In this document: positions 1 through 6,748 of the stretch, in pieces
Numbering within the stretch: the first letter of the stretch is position 1
Layout: each line of letters begins with the position of its first letter
NCBI GenBank assembly: GCA_017631775.1
Contig: JAGBSQ010000223.1
Span: 1 to 9,192 of the forward strand
Direction of reading: 5' to 3'
Source of the DNA: Clostridia bacterium
Lineage (GTDB): Bacteria > Bacillota_A > Clostridia > Oscillospirales > CAG-272
Length of the DNA stretch: 9,192 nucleotides
Translations under genes and position numbers: made by a program
The notes under the pieces: model-generated
Seen by the model: only the letters and a program-made list of their open reading frames with translations
What the model was told of the DNA's origin: nothing
Database searches by the model: none

Positions 1-446
1 AAAACAAGGGTCTCCACAAATCCGTCACGCGAGCCCATCATTACGCGGTCGGTTTCGGGTTCGGCAACCGAGCGGGCAGGGTAGGTGCGCGAGTCGATGA
101 TGATTGCTAACCGTCCAAAGGTCTCCCCAAGCATCAAGGTCGTGCCCGAGAGCAGCATTTGTAGCATCTTATTGCCGTCTTCCATCACCTCTGCCTCAAC
201 AAAGGGCATATGATGCTCTACAAAAAATTGCGCAGAAGCATCACCCTCAAGGCTTTTGATGGAGAGAAAATACGCCAAAAGCTTGTTGAATGAGGCCCCT
301 TCCACAAAGCCGTCAATATAGTAAAACGTTGTTTCGGTGTTTGCAATAAACAGCGTTTTTTTAATGATGTCAAAATTCTCGCGCACGCGCAAAATTTCGT
401 CCACACGTCGCACGTTTTCGCGGTAATCGTTGCACAATTGTAGCAT
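1..446 (-). CDS. GerA/SpoVAF family spore germination protein, N-terminal part (3' end outside window)
   Basis: The 148 visible codons are open to the window edge and encode the soluble N-terminal domain of the GerA/SpoVAF/GerK-A family. These proteins sit in the spore inner membrane and take part in germinant sensing or dipicolinate release. Seen in the sequence: a YYIDGFVEG segment near residue 42, which matches the strand pattern after the FD-I-K-R-like region of the family, and near residues 122-146 the family signature YPAR...EPETDRV..GSRDGFVETLV. That signature corresponds to the YPGR...EPDTE.V.RG.RDGF.E block I recall from SpoVAF. The start at 446 has GGGAGAG a few bases upstream. An in-frame ATG at 494 has no good ribosome binding site and lies inside the proposed promoter. 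The membrane segments expected after residue 200 are beyond the edge, so SpoVAF cannot be told from a germinant receptor A subunit. Confidence 0.85.
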   Translation of the reverse strand, partial: MLQLCNDYRENVRRVDEILRVRENFDIIKKTLFIANTETTFYYIDGFVEGASFNKLLAYFLSIKSLEGDASAQFFVEHHMPFVEAEVMEDGNKMLQMLLSGTTLMLGETFGRLAIIIDSRTYPARSVAEPETDRVMMGSRDGFVETLV

Positions 447-473
447 AAAATCTCTCCCAAGCCTCTTTTTTGT

Positions 474-502
474 TAGTGTGCCGCAAAATGGCATAACTAT
501 TC
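474..502 (-). promoter_or_regulatory. Possible sigma-G-like forespore promoter for the germination gene
   Basis: Read on the minus strand, GAATA (498-502) is followed after 17 bp by CACACTA (474-480). From memory, the Bacillus sigma-G consensus is about GHATR, 17-18 bp, CATNHTA, so the -35 fits and the -10 fits at 6 of 7 positions. The site lies about 28 bp upstream of the start codon at 446. Forespore-specific expression is usual for gerA-type operons. The match is short and could be chance. Confidence 0.35.
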
Positions 503-525
503 ATATTCTTCTTTTTTGCGGCATA
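477..525. repeat. Inverted repeat in the divergent gerA-like/S1 intergenic region
   Basis: Positions 477-488 pair with 514-525. The core is a perfect 10-bp match (TGCCGCAAAA with TTTTGCGGCA), plus one G-T and one T-A pair on the outside, and the arms are separated by 25 bp. The loop is long for a terminator, and both neighbouring genes point away from it, so termination is unlikely. It overlaps the -10 of the proposed forespore promoter and a weak -10 for the plus-strand gene. It could be an operator with widely spaced half sites, or it could be incidental. Confidence 0.4.
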
Positions 526-529
526 GAAT
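500..529 (+). promoter_or_regulatory. Weak candidate promoter for the S1-domain gene
   Basis: TAGAAT at 524-529 matches the sigma-A -10 consensus at 5 of 6 positions. A poor -35 (TTCATA, 500-505) lies 18 bp upstream. It gives a leader of about 35 bases before the ATG at 570, which has a clear AAAGGAG ribosome binding site at about 555-561. No better promoter was seen in this intergenic region. Confidence 0.25.
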
Positions 530-569
530 GGAGTAAATCGGATCGCAAAAAAGGAAAGGAGATAGACAA

Positions 570-1547
570 ATGATTACCGATATTTATCGCCCCGAAGGGG
601 CACTTTTAGAGAGCGCGCAAAACAGAGAATATCTTTCCTCCCTGGCAGGGTTGGAGCGTGCCATGAACCGCGGTGCTATTATTGAAGGAATTGCCACGCT
701 TTGCGATGAAGAAATGCGCCTGCACGTTGATTTGAAAGTGGCGCGCGGCATCATCGAAGCGGATGAAACCGTTGCCTGCCGCACAGGGGAGAGCAAAAAG
801 GATATTGCCGTTATCACACGCGTTGGCAAACCCGTTGCCTGCAAAATTCTTTCCATCGAGTGCCGCGACGGCGTTCCCGTGGTAAAGCTTTCGCGCAGAG
901 CGGCGCAAGAGGAATGCATCAAATATTATATGGAGAACCTTTGCGCAGGTGACATTCTTACGGCACGCGTGACACATCTGGAGCCTTTTGGCGCGTTTGT
1001 CGACGTTGGATGCGGTGTGCCGTCTCTTTTGTCGGTTGATTGCATTTCGGTCTCTCGCATTTCGCATCCGCGAGACAGATTGGCTTGCGGCATGAGTGTT
1101 CCCGTGGTTGTCAGGTGTGTCAATCGCGAAAGCGAGCGCATTTACGTCACCCTGCGCGAGCTGCTTGGCACTTGGGAAGAAAACACCGCCGCATTTGATG
1201 CAGGCCAAACGGTTACAGGCATTGTGCGCAGTATTGAAAGCTACGGCGTGTTTGTGGAGCTTGCCCCAAATCTTGCCGGCCTTGCCGAGGTAGGGGAAGA
1301 GGAAGCCGCCATTCTGCGCTCCAAAATCGGCCACAGCGTTGCCGTTTACATCAAAAGCATTTTGCCCGAGAGAATGAAAGTCAAGCTTGTGCTTATCGAT
1401 GCTTGCTCCTCGGTGCCTGCATCGCGAACACCCTTGCATTTTTATATCGATGCCGCCAAAACCAAACACATTGCGCGCTGGAGATATTCACCCACACGCG
1501 CACCGCGCATCATCGAAACTGTTTTTGATACCAACACATCATTTTAA
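570..1547 (+). CDS. S1 RNA-binding domain protein (ribosomal protein S1-like)
   Basis: This 325-residue protein is built of S1 (OB-fold) domains, which bind single-stranded RNA. The clearest copy is at residues 126-200 (GDILTARV..LEPFGAFVDVG, then a G-MSVPVVVRCVN...R-IYVTLREL half). A second is at about 211-276 (GQTVTGIVRSIESYGVFVEL, then G-SVAVYIKSILPERMKVKLVLID). Residues 35-110 look like a diverged first copy (GAIIEGIA at 35-42, closing with VPVVKLSRRAAQEE). Bona fide ribosomal S1 of Firmicutes usually carries about four domains, so this is a shorter homologue; a general RNA-binding or translational role is inferred. The basic C-terminal tail (about 296-315) is not part of an S1 fold. The start at 570 has AAAGGAG 8 bases upstream. 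It ends just before a strong terminator and is transcribed alone. Confidence 0.85.
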   Translation: MITDIYRPEGALLESAQNREYLSSLAGLERAMNRGAIIEGIATLCDEEMRLHVDLKVARGIIEADETVACRTGESKKDIAVITRVGKPVACKILSIECRDGVPVVKLSRRAAQEECIKYYMENLCAGDILTARVTHLEPFGAFVDVGCGVPSLLSVDCISVSRISHPRDRLACGMSVPVVVRCVNRESERIYVTLRELLGTWEENTAAFDAGQTVTGIVRSIESYGVFVELAPNLAGLAEVGEEEAAILRSKIGHSVAVYIKSILPERMKVKLVLIDACSSVPASRTPLHFYIDAAKTKHIARWRYSPTRAPRIIETVFDTNTSF

Positions 1548-1559
1548 GGCGAACAACAA

Positions 1560-1589
1560 AAAAGGCTTCTCCTCAAGGAGAAGCCTTTT
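1560..1589. terminator. Bidirectional intrinsic terminator between the S1-domain gene and the HIT gene
   Basis: A 13-bp stem (1560-1572 with 1577-1589) closes on a TCAA loop. It is flanked by an A-run on the left and a T-run (TTTTGTTTTT) on the right, so it gives a U-tract on both strands. It lies 12 bases after the S1 gene stop and 4 bases after the HIT gene stop, so it serves both convergent genes. Confidence 0.93.
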
Positions 1590-1593
1590 GTTT

Positions 1594-1935
1594 TTATGCT
1601 AAACTTTCAGGCAACTTTTTGCCACCGAGAATGTGGAAGTGTAAATGCTTAACAGTTTGGCAACCGTCCTCACCGCAGTTGGTAATGACGCGGTAACCGT
1701 TTGTCAGTCCTTCGGCAGCGGCAATTTGAGGAATTGCCTCAAAAATGCGAGCAACGTATGCGCTGTTTTCGGCACTCACGCCGTCGGCAGATGCGATATG
1801 CGCCTTGGGAACAACCAAAATATGAACGGGAGCCATAGGCGCGATATCGCGGAAGGCGTACACCATTTCATCTTCAAAAACTTTAGAGGAGGGAATATCT
1901 CCTGCGATTATTTTACAAAAAATGCAATCAGACAT
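1594..1935 (-). CDS. HIT family (HinT-like) nucleotide-binding hydrolase
   Basis: A complete 113-residue histidine triad protein, the usual length for the Hint branch. These cytoplasmic homodimers hydrolyse purine nucleoside phosphoramidates and related adenylylated compounds. The diagnostic H-x-H-x-H-x-x motif is at residues 97-103 (HLHFHIL), and the middle His99 is the expected nucleophile. The N-terminal CIFCKIIAG has a Cys4-x-x-Cys7 pair; with His46 and one triad His it could form the structural zinc site seen in many bacterial members. VHILVVPKAH (37-46) is also typical. AAAGGA lies about 8 bases before the ATG at 1935. The gene follows the sialidase by 54 bp on the same strand but has its own promoter, so the two need not be co-expressed. 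Its exact substrate cannot be read from sequence. Confidence 0.95.
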   Translation of the reverse strand: MSDCIFCKIIAGDIPSSKVFEDEMVYAFRDIAPMAPVHILVVPKAHIASADGVSAENSAYVARIFEAIPQIAAAEGLTNGYRVITNCGEDGCQTVKHLHFHILGGKKLPESLA

Positions 1936-1964
1936 AATAATTATCCTTTCAGTAAGATACCATC

Positions 1965-1993
1965 AGTATACATCAAAACGGGGGAAAAGTCAA
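1965..1993 (-). promoter_or_regulatory. Sigma-A promoter of the HIT gene, overlapping the sialidase stop codon
   Basis: On the minus strand, TTGACT (1988-1993) and TATACT (1965-1970) are separated by exactly 17 bp, each one mismatch from consensus. The leader to the HIT start at 1935 is about 22 bases. The TGA stop codon of the upstream sialidase gene (1990-1992) lies inside the -35 box. No terminator separates the two genes, so read-through from the sialidase is also possible. Confidence 0.7.
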
Positions 1994-4900
1994 CGGGGTT
2001 GCTGTTTTTTCTTTTTTGCATAGCGCACGCCAAAGAGCGTAGCGGCAATTGCCGCGCCAATTGCTACAACACCGCAAATGATGGGAAGGATTGGGCTTGC
2101 AGACTTGGGAGGGTTCTCCAAGGGGGGATTGGTGGTGCCTTCCTCTTTTTCGGGAGGGGTTTCTTTTTGAACCTTGATTGTTTGAACGCTCGAAGGAGCA
2201 AGGGAAGCATTGCCGAGATCCTTTACCCAAATTTCGGTTTCGGTCTCATCGGTTACGTTCAACAATACACTTGTTCCGCCTGCAAAAATCCAAGTTTTGC
2301 CCATATCAATCGAGTATTGCATGGTGTTCGATACACCCGTCAGCCAACCGCTCTCGGCATCGTAAATTGCATTGGGAGTGGCGGCAGGGGAGAGGTCTGC
2401 AACCGTTATTTTGCCGGATGTTGTATAGTAAAGTGTGGCAATATCGAATACGCGCACGTGTGTTTCGTTGCCGTGCATAAGGAATACGCTTCGACCGTAA
2501 AACGCTACACTCGGCCAAGGCGTGGGGTAGTCACAGTCAACCAAGCTTCGCGTGTTGTGATAAGTCATGCCGCCATCTGCCGAAATTGTAACGGTAAGGG
2601 GGCGGCGGTCAGTACCGTTTGCAGAAAAGTCATTGTTCCAAAACAGAGCAATATCTTTGGTTGCGGGAACAGACATTACGGTGTTGGTTGCGCTGGGAGA
2701 TTGAATATCGGTTTTGATCGGTTCTGCCCAAGTTAGTCCGCCGTCGGTGGAGATGGATTGATAAATGACGCGTTCTTCTCGCGTGCGCAAAGAGAGCAAA
2801 ATGTTTCCGTTTGCCAATTCAGCCACCGAGGGTTCGAGTGCCGCATGAGGGAGCGTGAGGGCATCAAGGGAACGGTGCCATGTCATTCCTTCGTCGTCGG
2901 AGTACCAAATATAGCCAATTGCGCGATCGGATCCGTATACGTCATTTACGGTAACCGAATAACCGACGGGTAAGAGAATACGACCGCTTGAAAGTCGCAA
3001 AACGCGATGACCGCTTGGCAAAATGGTGTATCCTTGCGGGGCATCGGTAATGCGTTGTGCATTCGACCATGTCAAACCGTTATCAGATGAGCGACGAATG
3101 TAGACGTTGCAAATTTCGGTCTCTTCTTTTTCGCAATAAATCAAACCCAATTCACCGGTTGCTAACCAAATATAGGTGGGATTTAGAATGTTCAAGCTAC
3201 CTTGATTTTTAAGCAAAAAGGGTTCACCTTCGCTCCAAGTATAGCCGCCATCGCTCGATGTAAATGCGTTGAGTGATGAATCTGAGGCATCTGTGCCACC
3301 TGCTGAACCGACCGAGGCGACAAATCCATTGTAGGCTGCTACCAAGGTTCCGTCCGGCATTGTATAAAAATCACCGTCGGCACCTCGGTTGCTCGATTGC
3401 ATAACGTGTCCTGTTCGAACCTCTTGCGAGGAATATGCCGCAAGTCCTTCCGCAAGGCTCAAAAGGGAAATGTCGGCATCGGCAAGCAGGTGCAGCTTGA
3501 GATATCCGCATTTTATGTTTTCAAATGTCAAGCGGTAGGTGTTATCGCCTTTGCTCAAAATGACGTTTTCGATTTGTGTGTAGGTGGTGTTGTCGTTGCT
3601 GAAATAAAGTGCGAAAGCATCTGCACCGAGCGCTTCAAGACCGTTGCCGCAAAGCTCAATCGCCTCGGTATTGCTGTGAATGCCAAACCATATACCCACG
3701 CTGTCACCCTTTGAAAGAGTGATGGGGGATTGGGTAAACACTAGCTTCATAGCCGATGTTGCAGGGGCGTTGTCATTTTTCAAAAGCATTGGAGCTCCTG
3801 CCATTTTCCATTGGCGAGCAATGCGACGTTCGGCACGAATGCAGGTTTCGGCGTTTTCGAGATATATGCTTGCGTTGGAATCTTCTTTTGTAGTGTTTAT
3901 TTTAACATAGCGAGCCACTACACCGGAGAACTCGAAGAGAATTTGACATTTGTTATTCTCTAAAACACGGTTGAATTGGAAGCCTTTTACCTCAGTCCAA
4001 TTTTGATTATCATCGCTATACCAAAGTGTAAAATGATTGGCGCGAGCCGTAACTGTATTGTCGCTGCTATACAAGCGCAGGGCATGGATTGCTTGGCTTT
4101 TTCCAAGATCAACGCCAACGCTGCTGCGGTTGCTATCTACAAAAATATCGTCGGTATATACAGGCATTGCTCCTGTGGAAGGGTCATAGTCAAGCGGCAA
4201 GTAAAGAGGCGTAGAATTTACCACTTCGGGAACGTAAATATCAGGCGTGCACTCGATGCGCTCCGGCATTTGGAGAATGCCGTTGGAAGCACCTGCCCAA
4301 ACGTTATCGATTGCAATTTTTTTGGAAGCATCAAAGCGCAGAGACGTTACGGTTGCACAGGGGTTGGTGTAAATCGCCATACCCACATAGCTTTCGTTTA
4401 CATAAACGCGAGCATAGTTAACGTTGCGGTTTTGCGGGAGGTCGATCACAATGTCCAAGTTTTCGTTTGCGCGAACTGCACCTGCGGCACTAAAAGCAAT
4501 CCACTTGCCATCACGGCGATAGCAAAGTGTGCCATCCTCTTTGGCGGTAATGCAAATGCCGAGTGCGGACCCGTTCATCAACGAGAATTGCAGATCTGCA
4601 GGGGAGGAGAGCATAACCGAAAAGCCAAACTTTCCGCTACGTGCGGCAGTTATCTTTCGTTGTGCATAAGAACCTTGCGAAATGTGCATCTTGCCGTTTT
4701 CGATTTCAACAGATCCACCGGTTTGGTAGAGGGAAAGTGCATCTGCATTTTCAAACGTATCATGAAAGGGAATTGCAGAATCACTTACAAAATCGGGGCC
4801 GATGACCATTACGTTGTCAATGTAAAAAACGTCGTTGATGCTTGCTTTGTTGTTGGTGTGAAAAACGATGCGATCCACCGATGTAATGCTTTTGTCTGCC

Positions 4901-5514
4901 CAAACCGAGCAAAGCTTTTCACCGTTGAGGTAGAGATCCGCCACGCTTGCATTGGCCTTGGTGACTATGCGGAAGGAGTACCAAGTTTCTTTTTGCAAAT
5001 CGGTTTTTGGGGTGGCAATCCACTTCCATTGCGAAATATCAAAATATTTAAGGGTTGCCGTGCCGTCACCGTTATCAAATATGCCAAGGTTTACTCTTTT
5101 TTGGCGGGTCTCAATTCCACCGGAGGCAATGGCAAAGGCATTGGCGCCCTTTACACTTTCCAAATAATAATCAAAAAGGAATTCCGCGTCAGCGCTGGGG
5201 AGAAAGGTTTTGGATGCAGAAGTTGCTTTTGCATATTCACTTGAATTATCCTCAATACGCATGGCGTTTCCTCCTGTTGTGTTTTTTGGTGTCTTTGATA
5301 CGGTAACACCTGCATCGGCGCGACCTGTGGGGTCAATATCCCAACCCGTTGGTGCTGTTCCGGGTGTTATGCTGTCAAAATTTTCTTTTATTGCAGAAGG
5401 GATGCTTTCAGCATAAGAAAGAACCGCCAAAAGTTGTGTCAGAACACAAATCACCAATAAAAACAACAATGGTCTTCTATACGAAAAATTCATTCTCAAA
5501 GCAGTTTTTTTCAT
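1990..5514 (-). CDS. Secreted, membrane-anchored multidomain sialidase-like protein (BNR/Asp-box family)
   Basis: A 1174-residue surface protein, probably an exo-alpha-sialidase acting on host glycans outside the cell. Order of parts: signal peptide 1-35 (basic start, hydrophobic core, SYA|ES cleavage site); two concanavalin/LamG-like beta-sandwich regions at about 44-240 and 248-410, ending in matching IDNV motifs (232-235, 402-405); an F5/8 type C-like carbohydrate-binding domain at about 430-560; another possible beta-sandwich at 570-690; the catalytic propeller at about 703-1030; a small beta domain at 1045-1115; a Pro/Glu linker; a membrane helix at 1141-1163; and a KKKK tail. The propeller has Asp-boxes at 753, 809, 872, 922 and 978. 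Blocks resembling the BNR_2 family include NRGADGDF (709-716), HRVLRLSSGRILLPV (836-850), EPSVAELANGNILLSLRT (894-911) and Tyr996 in DCDYPTPW. No classical R-I-P motif of GH33 is seen, so the exact sugar specificity is inferred. GGGAGG lies 6 bases before the ATG. Confidence 0.88.
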   Translation of the reverse strand: MKKTALRMNFSYRRPLLFLLVICVLTQLLAVLSYAESIPSAIKENFDSITPGTAPTGWDIDPTGRADAGVTVSKTPKNTTGGNAMRIEDNSSEYAKATSASKTFLPSADAEFLFDYYLESVKGANAFAIASGGIETRQKRVNLGIFDNGDGTATLKYFDISQWKWIATPKTDLQKETWYSFRIVTKANASVADLYLNGEKLCSVWADKSITSVDRIVFHTNNKASINDVFYIDNVMVIGPDFVSDSAIPFHDTFENADALSLYQTGGSVEIENGKMHISQGSYAQRKITAARSGKFGFSVMLSSPADLQFSLMNGSALGICITAKEDGTLCYRRDGKWIAFSAAGAVRANENLDIVIDLPQNRNVNYARVYVNESYVGMAIYTNPCATVTSLRFDASKKIAIDNVWAGASNGILQMPERIECTPDIYVPEVVNSTPLYLPLDYDPSTGAMPVYTDDIFVDSNRSSVGVDLGKSQAIHALRLYSSDNTVTARANHFTLWYSDDNQNWTEVKGFQFNRVLENNKCQILFEFSGVVARYVKINTTKEDSNASIYLENAETCIRAERRIARQWKMAGAPMLLKNDNAPATSAMKLVFTQSPITLSKGDSVGIWFGIHSNTEAIELCGNGLEALGADAFALYFSNDNTTYTQIENVILSKGDNTYRLTFENIKCGYLKLHLLADADISLLSLAEGLAAYSSQEVRTGHVMQSSNRGADGDFYTMPDGTLVAAYNGFVASVGSAGGTDASDSSLNAFTSSDGGYTWSEGEPFLLKNQGSLNILNPTYIWLATGELGLIYCEKEETEICNVYIRRSSDNGLTWSNAQRITDAPQGYTILPSGHRVLRLSSGRILLPVGYSVTVNDVYGSDRAIGYIWYSDDEGMTWHRSLDALTLPHAALEPSVAELANGNILLSLRTREERVIYQSISTDGGLTWAEPIKTDIQSPSATNTVMSVPATKDIALFWNNDFSANGTDRRPLTVTISADGGMTYHNTRSLVDCDYPTPWPSVAFYGRSVFLMHGNETHVRVFDIATLYYTTSGKITVADLSPAATPNAIYDAESGWLTGVSNTMQYSIDMGKTWIFAGGTSVLLNVTDETETEIWVKDLGNASLAPSSVQTIKVQKETPPEKEEGTTNPPLENPPKSASPILPIICGVVAIGAAIAATLFGVRYAKKKKQQPR

Positions 5515-5552
5515 TTTTTACCTCCCACGGAGCCCGTCGACATCTTGATTTT

Positions 5553-5580
5553 ATTATAGCACAATTTCAAAAAAAGTCAA
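5553..5580 (-). promoter_or_regulatory. Sigma-A promoter of the sialidase gene
   Basis: On the minus strand, TTGACT (5575-5580) lies 16 bp from a perfect TATAAT (5553-5558). Transcription would start near 5546, giving a leader of about 30 bases containing the GGGAGG ribosome binding site (5521-5526). The promoter looks strong by consensus. Its -35 box is 8 bp from that of the divergent methyltransferase gene. Confidence 0.82.
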
Positions 5581-5588
5581 TCCTTTTC

Positions 5589-5616
5589 TTGACAACCCTA
5601 TAAAATATGATATAAT
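5589..5616 (+). promoter_or_regulatory. Sigma-A promoter of the FkbM methyltransferase gene
   Basis: TTGACA (5589-5594) and TATAAT (5611-5616) are both perfect consensus boxes, separated by 16 bp in AT-rich DNA. The start would be near 5623, with a leader of about 28 bases. The G-run at 5637-5641 (AAAGGGGG) is the ribosome binding site, 9 bases before the ATG. Confidence 0.85.
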
Positions 5617-5650
5617 ATATACAGAGTAAAACGAAAGGGGGAAAAAGCCG

Positions 5651-6748
5651 ATGTTGCCACACGTTTCGCGTGATTTATGGGAATACTTGAAAGAGACACA
5701 AAAGACAATTGTTCTTTACGGAATGGGCAACGGTGCCGACAAGATTTTATCGGTTCTTGCAGAGCGTGGCATTCGCGTAGGCGGCATTTTTGCCAGTGAC
5801 GGCTTTGCGCGCGGTAACCTCTTTCACGGCATGCCCGTGCGCACTTGGAGCGACGTCAAGGCCGAGTTTGGCAAGGAGAACGTTATTGTGCTCCTCTCGT
5901 TTGGCACCTCGCGCCCCGAGGTTTTGGAGAACGTTTTGCGCATTCGTAGAGAGGCAGAACTCTATGCCCCCGACGTCCCTGCTTTTGGCGACACGCTCTT
6001 TACGCGCGCCTTTTATGAGGAACACATCGAAGCGTTTTCCGCCGCACGCGCACTTCTTTCCGATGAGGAAAGTCGCCGTATTTTTGATAATATCCTCTCC
6101 TATAAGCTCAGCGGAGACATTGGCTATCTGCTTGATGCCGAAAGCGACGAGGGCGAGATTTGGGAGAACATCATTCACCCCGAAAGCATTTGCGCTGCCG
6201 CTGACCTTGGTGCCTACAACGGCGATACCGTTCGTCAGTTGTTGGAAAAGGGAACTATTGACACCATTTGGGCAATGGAGCCTGATGCGCGCAACTACAA
6301 AAAGCTTGCGGCATACGCCGAGGGGGAAACGCGCGCTCGTGTAATCCCTGTCAATGCAGGCGCGTGGAACAAAGAAGAAACCCTCTTTTTTGACAAAAGT
6401 GGAAACAGAAACGCCTCCTTTGAGGTAAATCGTTCGCAAAGCCTTTCTGACCGCCCTGCAAAGGTGGTAGAGGTCAAGGCATTGCCGCTTGATGAGGTTT
6501 TGGAAGGGCAACGTGTTGATTATATCAAATACGATGTAGAAGGCTCGGAGAGAGAAGCGCTTGAAGGCTCGCAAAAAACGCTTGCTGCTTATACGCCCAC
6601 CTTGCTCGTCTCCCTCTACCACCGCAGTGAAGATATGTTCGCACTCCCGCTTTACGTTCACAAAATTGCGCCTCATTACAAAGGCTTTTATCTGCGCCGC
6701 ATGGCAGGTGTTCCCGCGTGGGATATCAATTTGTACGTTACAAAATAA
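5651..6748 (+). CDS. FkbM family SAM-dependent methyltransferase with N-terminal Rossmann-like domain
   Basis: The C-terminal half (about 178-365) of this 365-residue protein is an FkbM-type methyltransferase. Motif I is AADLGAYNGDT (183-193), the acidic residue after strand 2 is Glu210 in WAMEPDARNY, and the family hallmark is YIKYDVEGSEREALEGS (291-307), matching the usual K-x-D-x-EG-E. FkbM enzymes methylate hydroxyl groups of sugars, lipids or secondary metabolites; the substrate is unknown here. The N-terminal part (about 18-115) begins with TIVLYGMGNGADKIL, a glycine-rich beta-alpha nucleotide-binding start, followed by VIVLLSFGTSRPEV (78-91). It resembles the dinucleotide- or sugar-nucleotide-binding domains fused to some glycan-modifying enzymes, but I cannot assign a ligand. 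There is no signal peptide or membrane helix, so the protein is probably cytosolic. It is a single-gene unit, divergent from the sialidase, and its stop codon runs into a terminator. Confidence 0.88.
   Translation: MLPHVSRDLWEYLKETQKTIVLYGMGNGADKILSVLAERGIRVGGIFASDGFARGNLFHGMPVRTWSDVKAEFGKENVIVLLSFGTSRPEVLENVLRIRREAELYAPDVPAFGDTLFTRAFYEEHIEAFSAARALLSDEESRRIFDNILSYKLSGDIGYLLDAESDEGEIWENIIHPESICAAADLGAYNGDTVRQLLEKGTIDTIWAMEPDARNYKKLAAYAEGETRARVIPVNAGAWNKEETLFFDKSGNRNASFEVNRSQSLSDRPAKVVEVKALPLDEVLEGQRVDYIKYDVEGSEREALEGSQKTLAAYTPTLLVSLYHRSEDMFALPLYVHKIAPHYKGFYLRRMAGVPAWDINLYVTK

Noticed and set aside
218..460. An 80-codon minus-strand frame at the left edge
   Set aside because: It overlaps the germination protein frame, which is in a different frame, open to the edge and carries family motifs.
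606..1469. A 287-codon open frame on the minus strand opposite the S1-domain gene
   Set aside because: The plus-strand frame has clear S1 motifs, a ribosome binding site and a terminator; this one has none of these.
2290..2313. A sixth Asp-box in the sialidase (SIDMGKTW, residues 1068-1075) as another propeller blade
   Set aside because: It lies about 85 residues after the fifth box, beyond the propeller end, within a small beta domain next to the linker. The motif also occurs outside propellers.
1645..2736. A 363-codon open frame on the plus strand opposite the HIT and sialidase genes
   Set aside because: It crosses two well-supported genes, has no ribosome binding site, and its translation shows no recognisable domain. 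Its openness follows from the codon use of the opposite strand.
3976..5244. A 422-codon open frame on the plus strand within the sialidase gene
   Set aside because: It is the antisense of recognisable sialidase modules; the translation is rich in Cys, Ile and Asn without family features.
1990..5514. A sialic acid utilisation (nan) cluster
   Set aside because: Only the sialidase-like gene is present; no lyase, epimerase, kinase or transporter gene lies on either side within the window.
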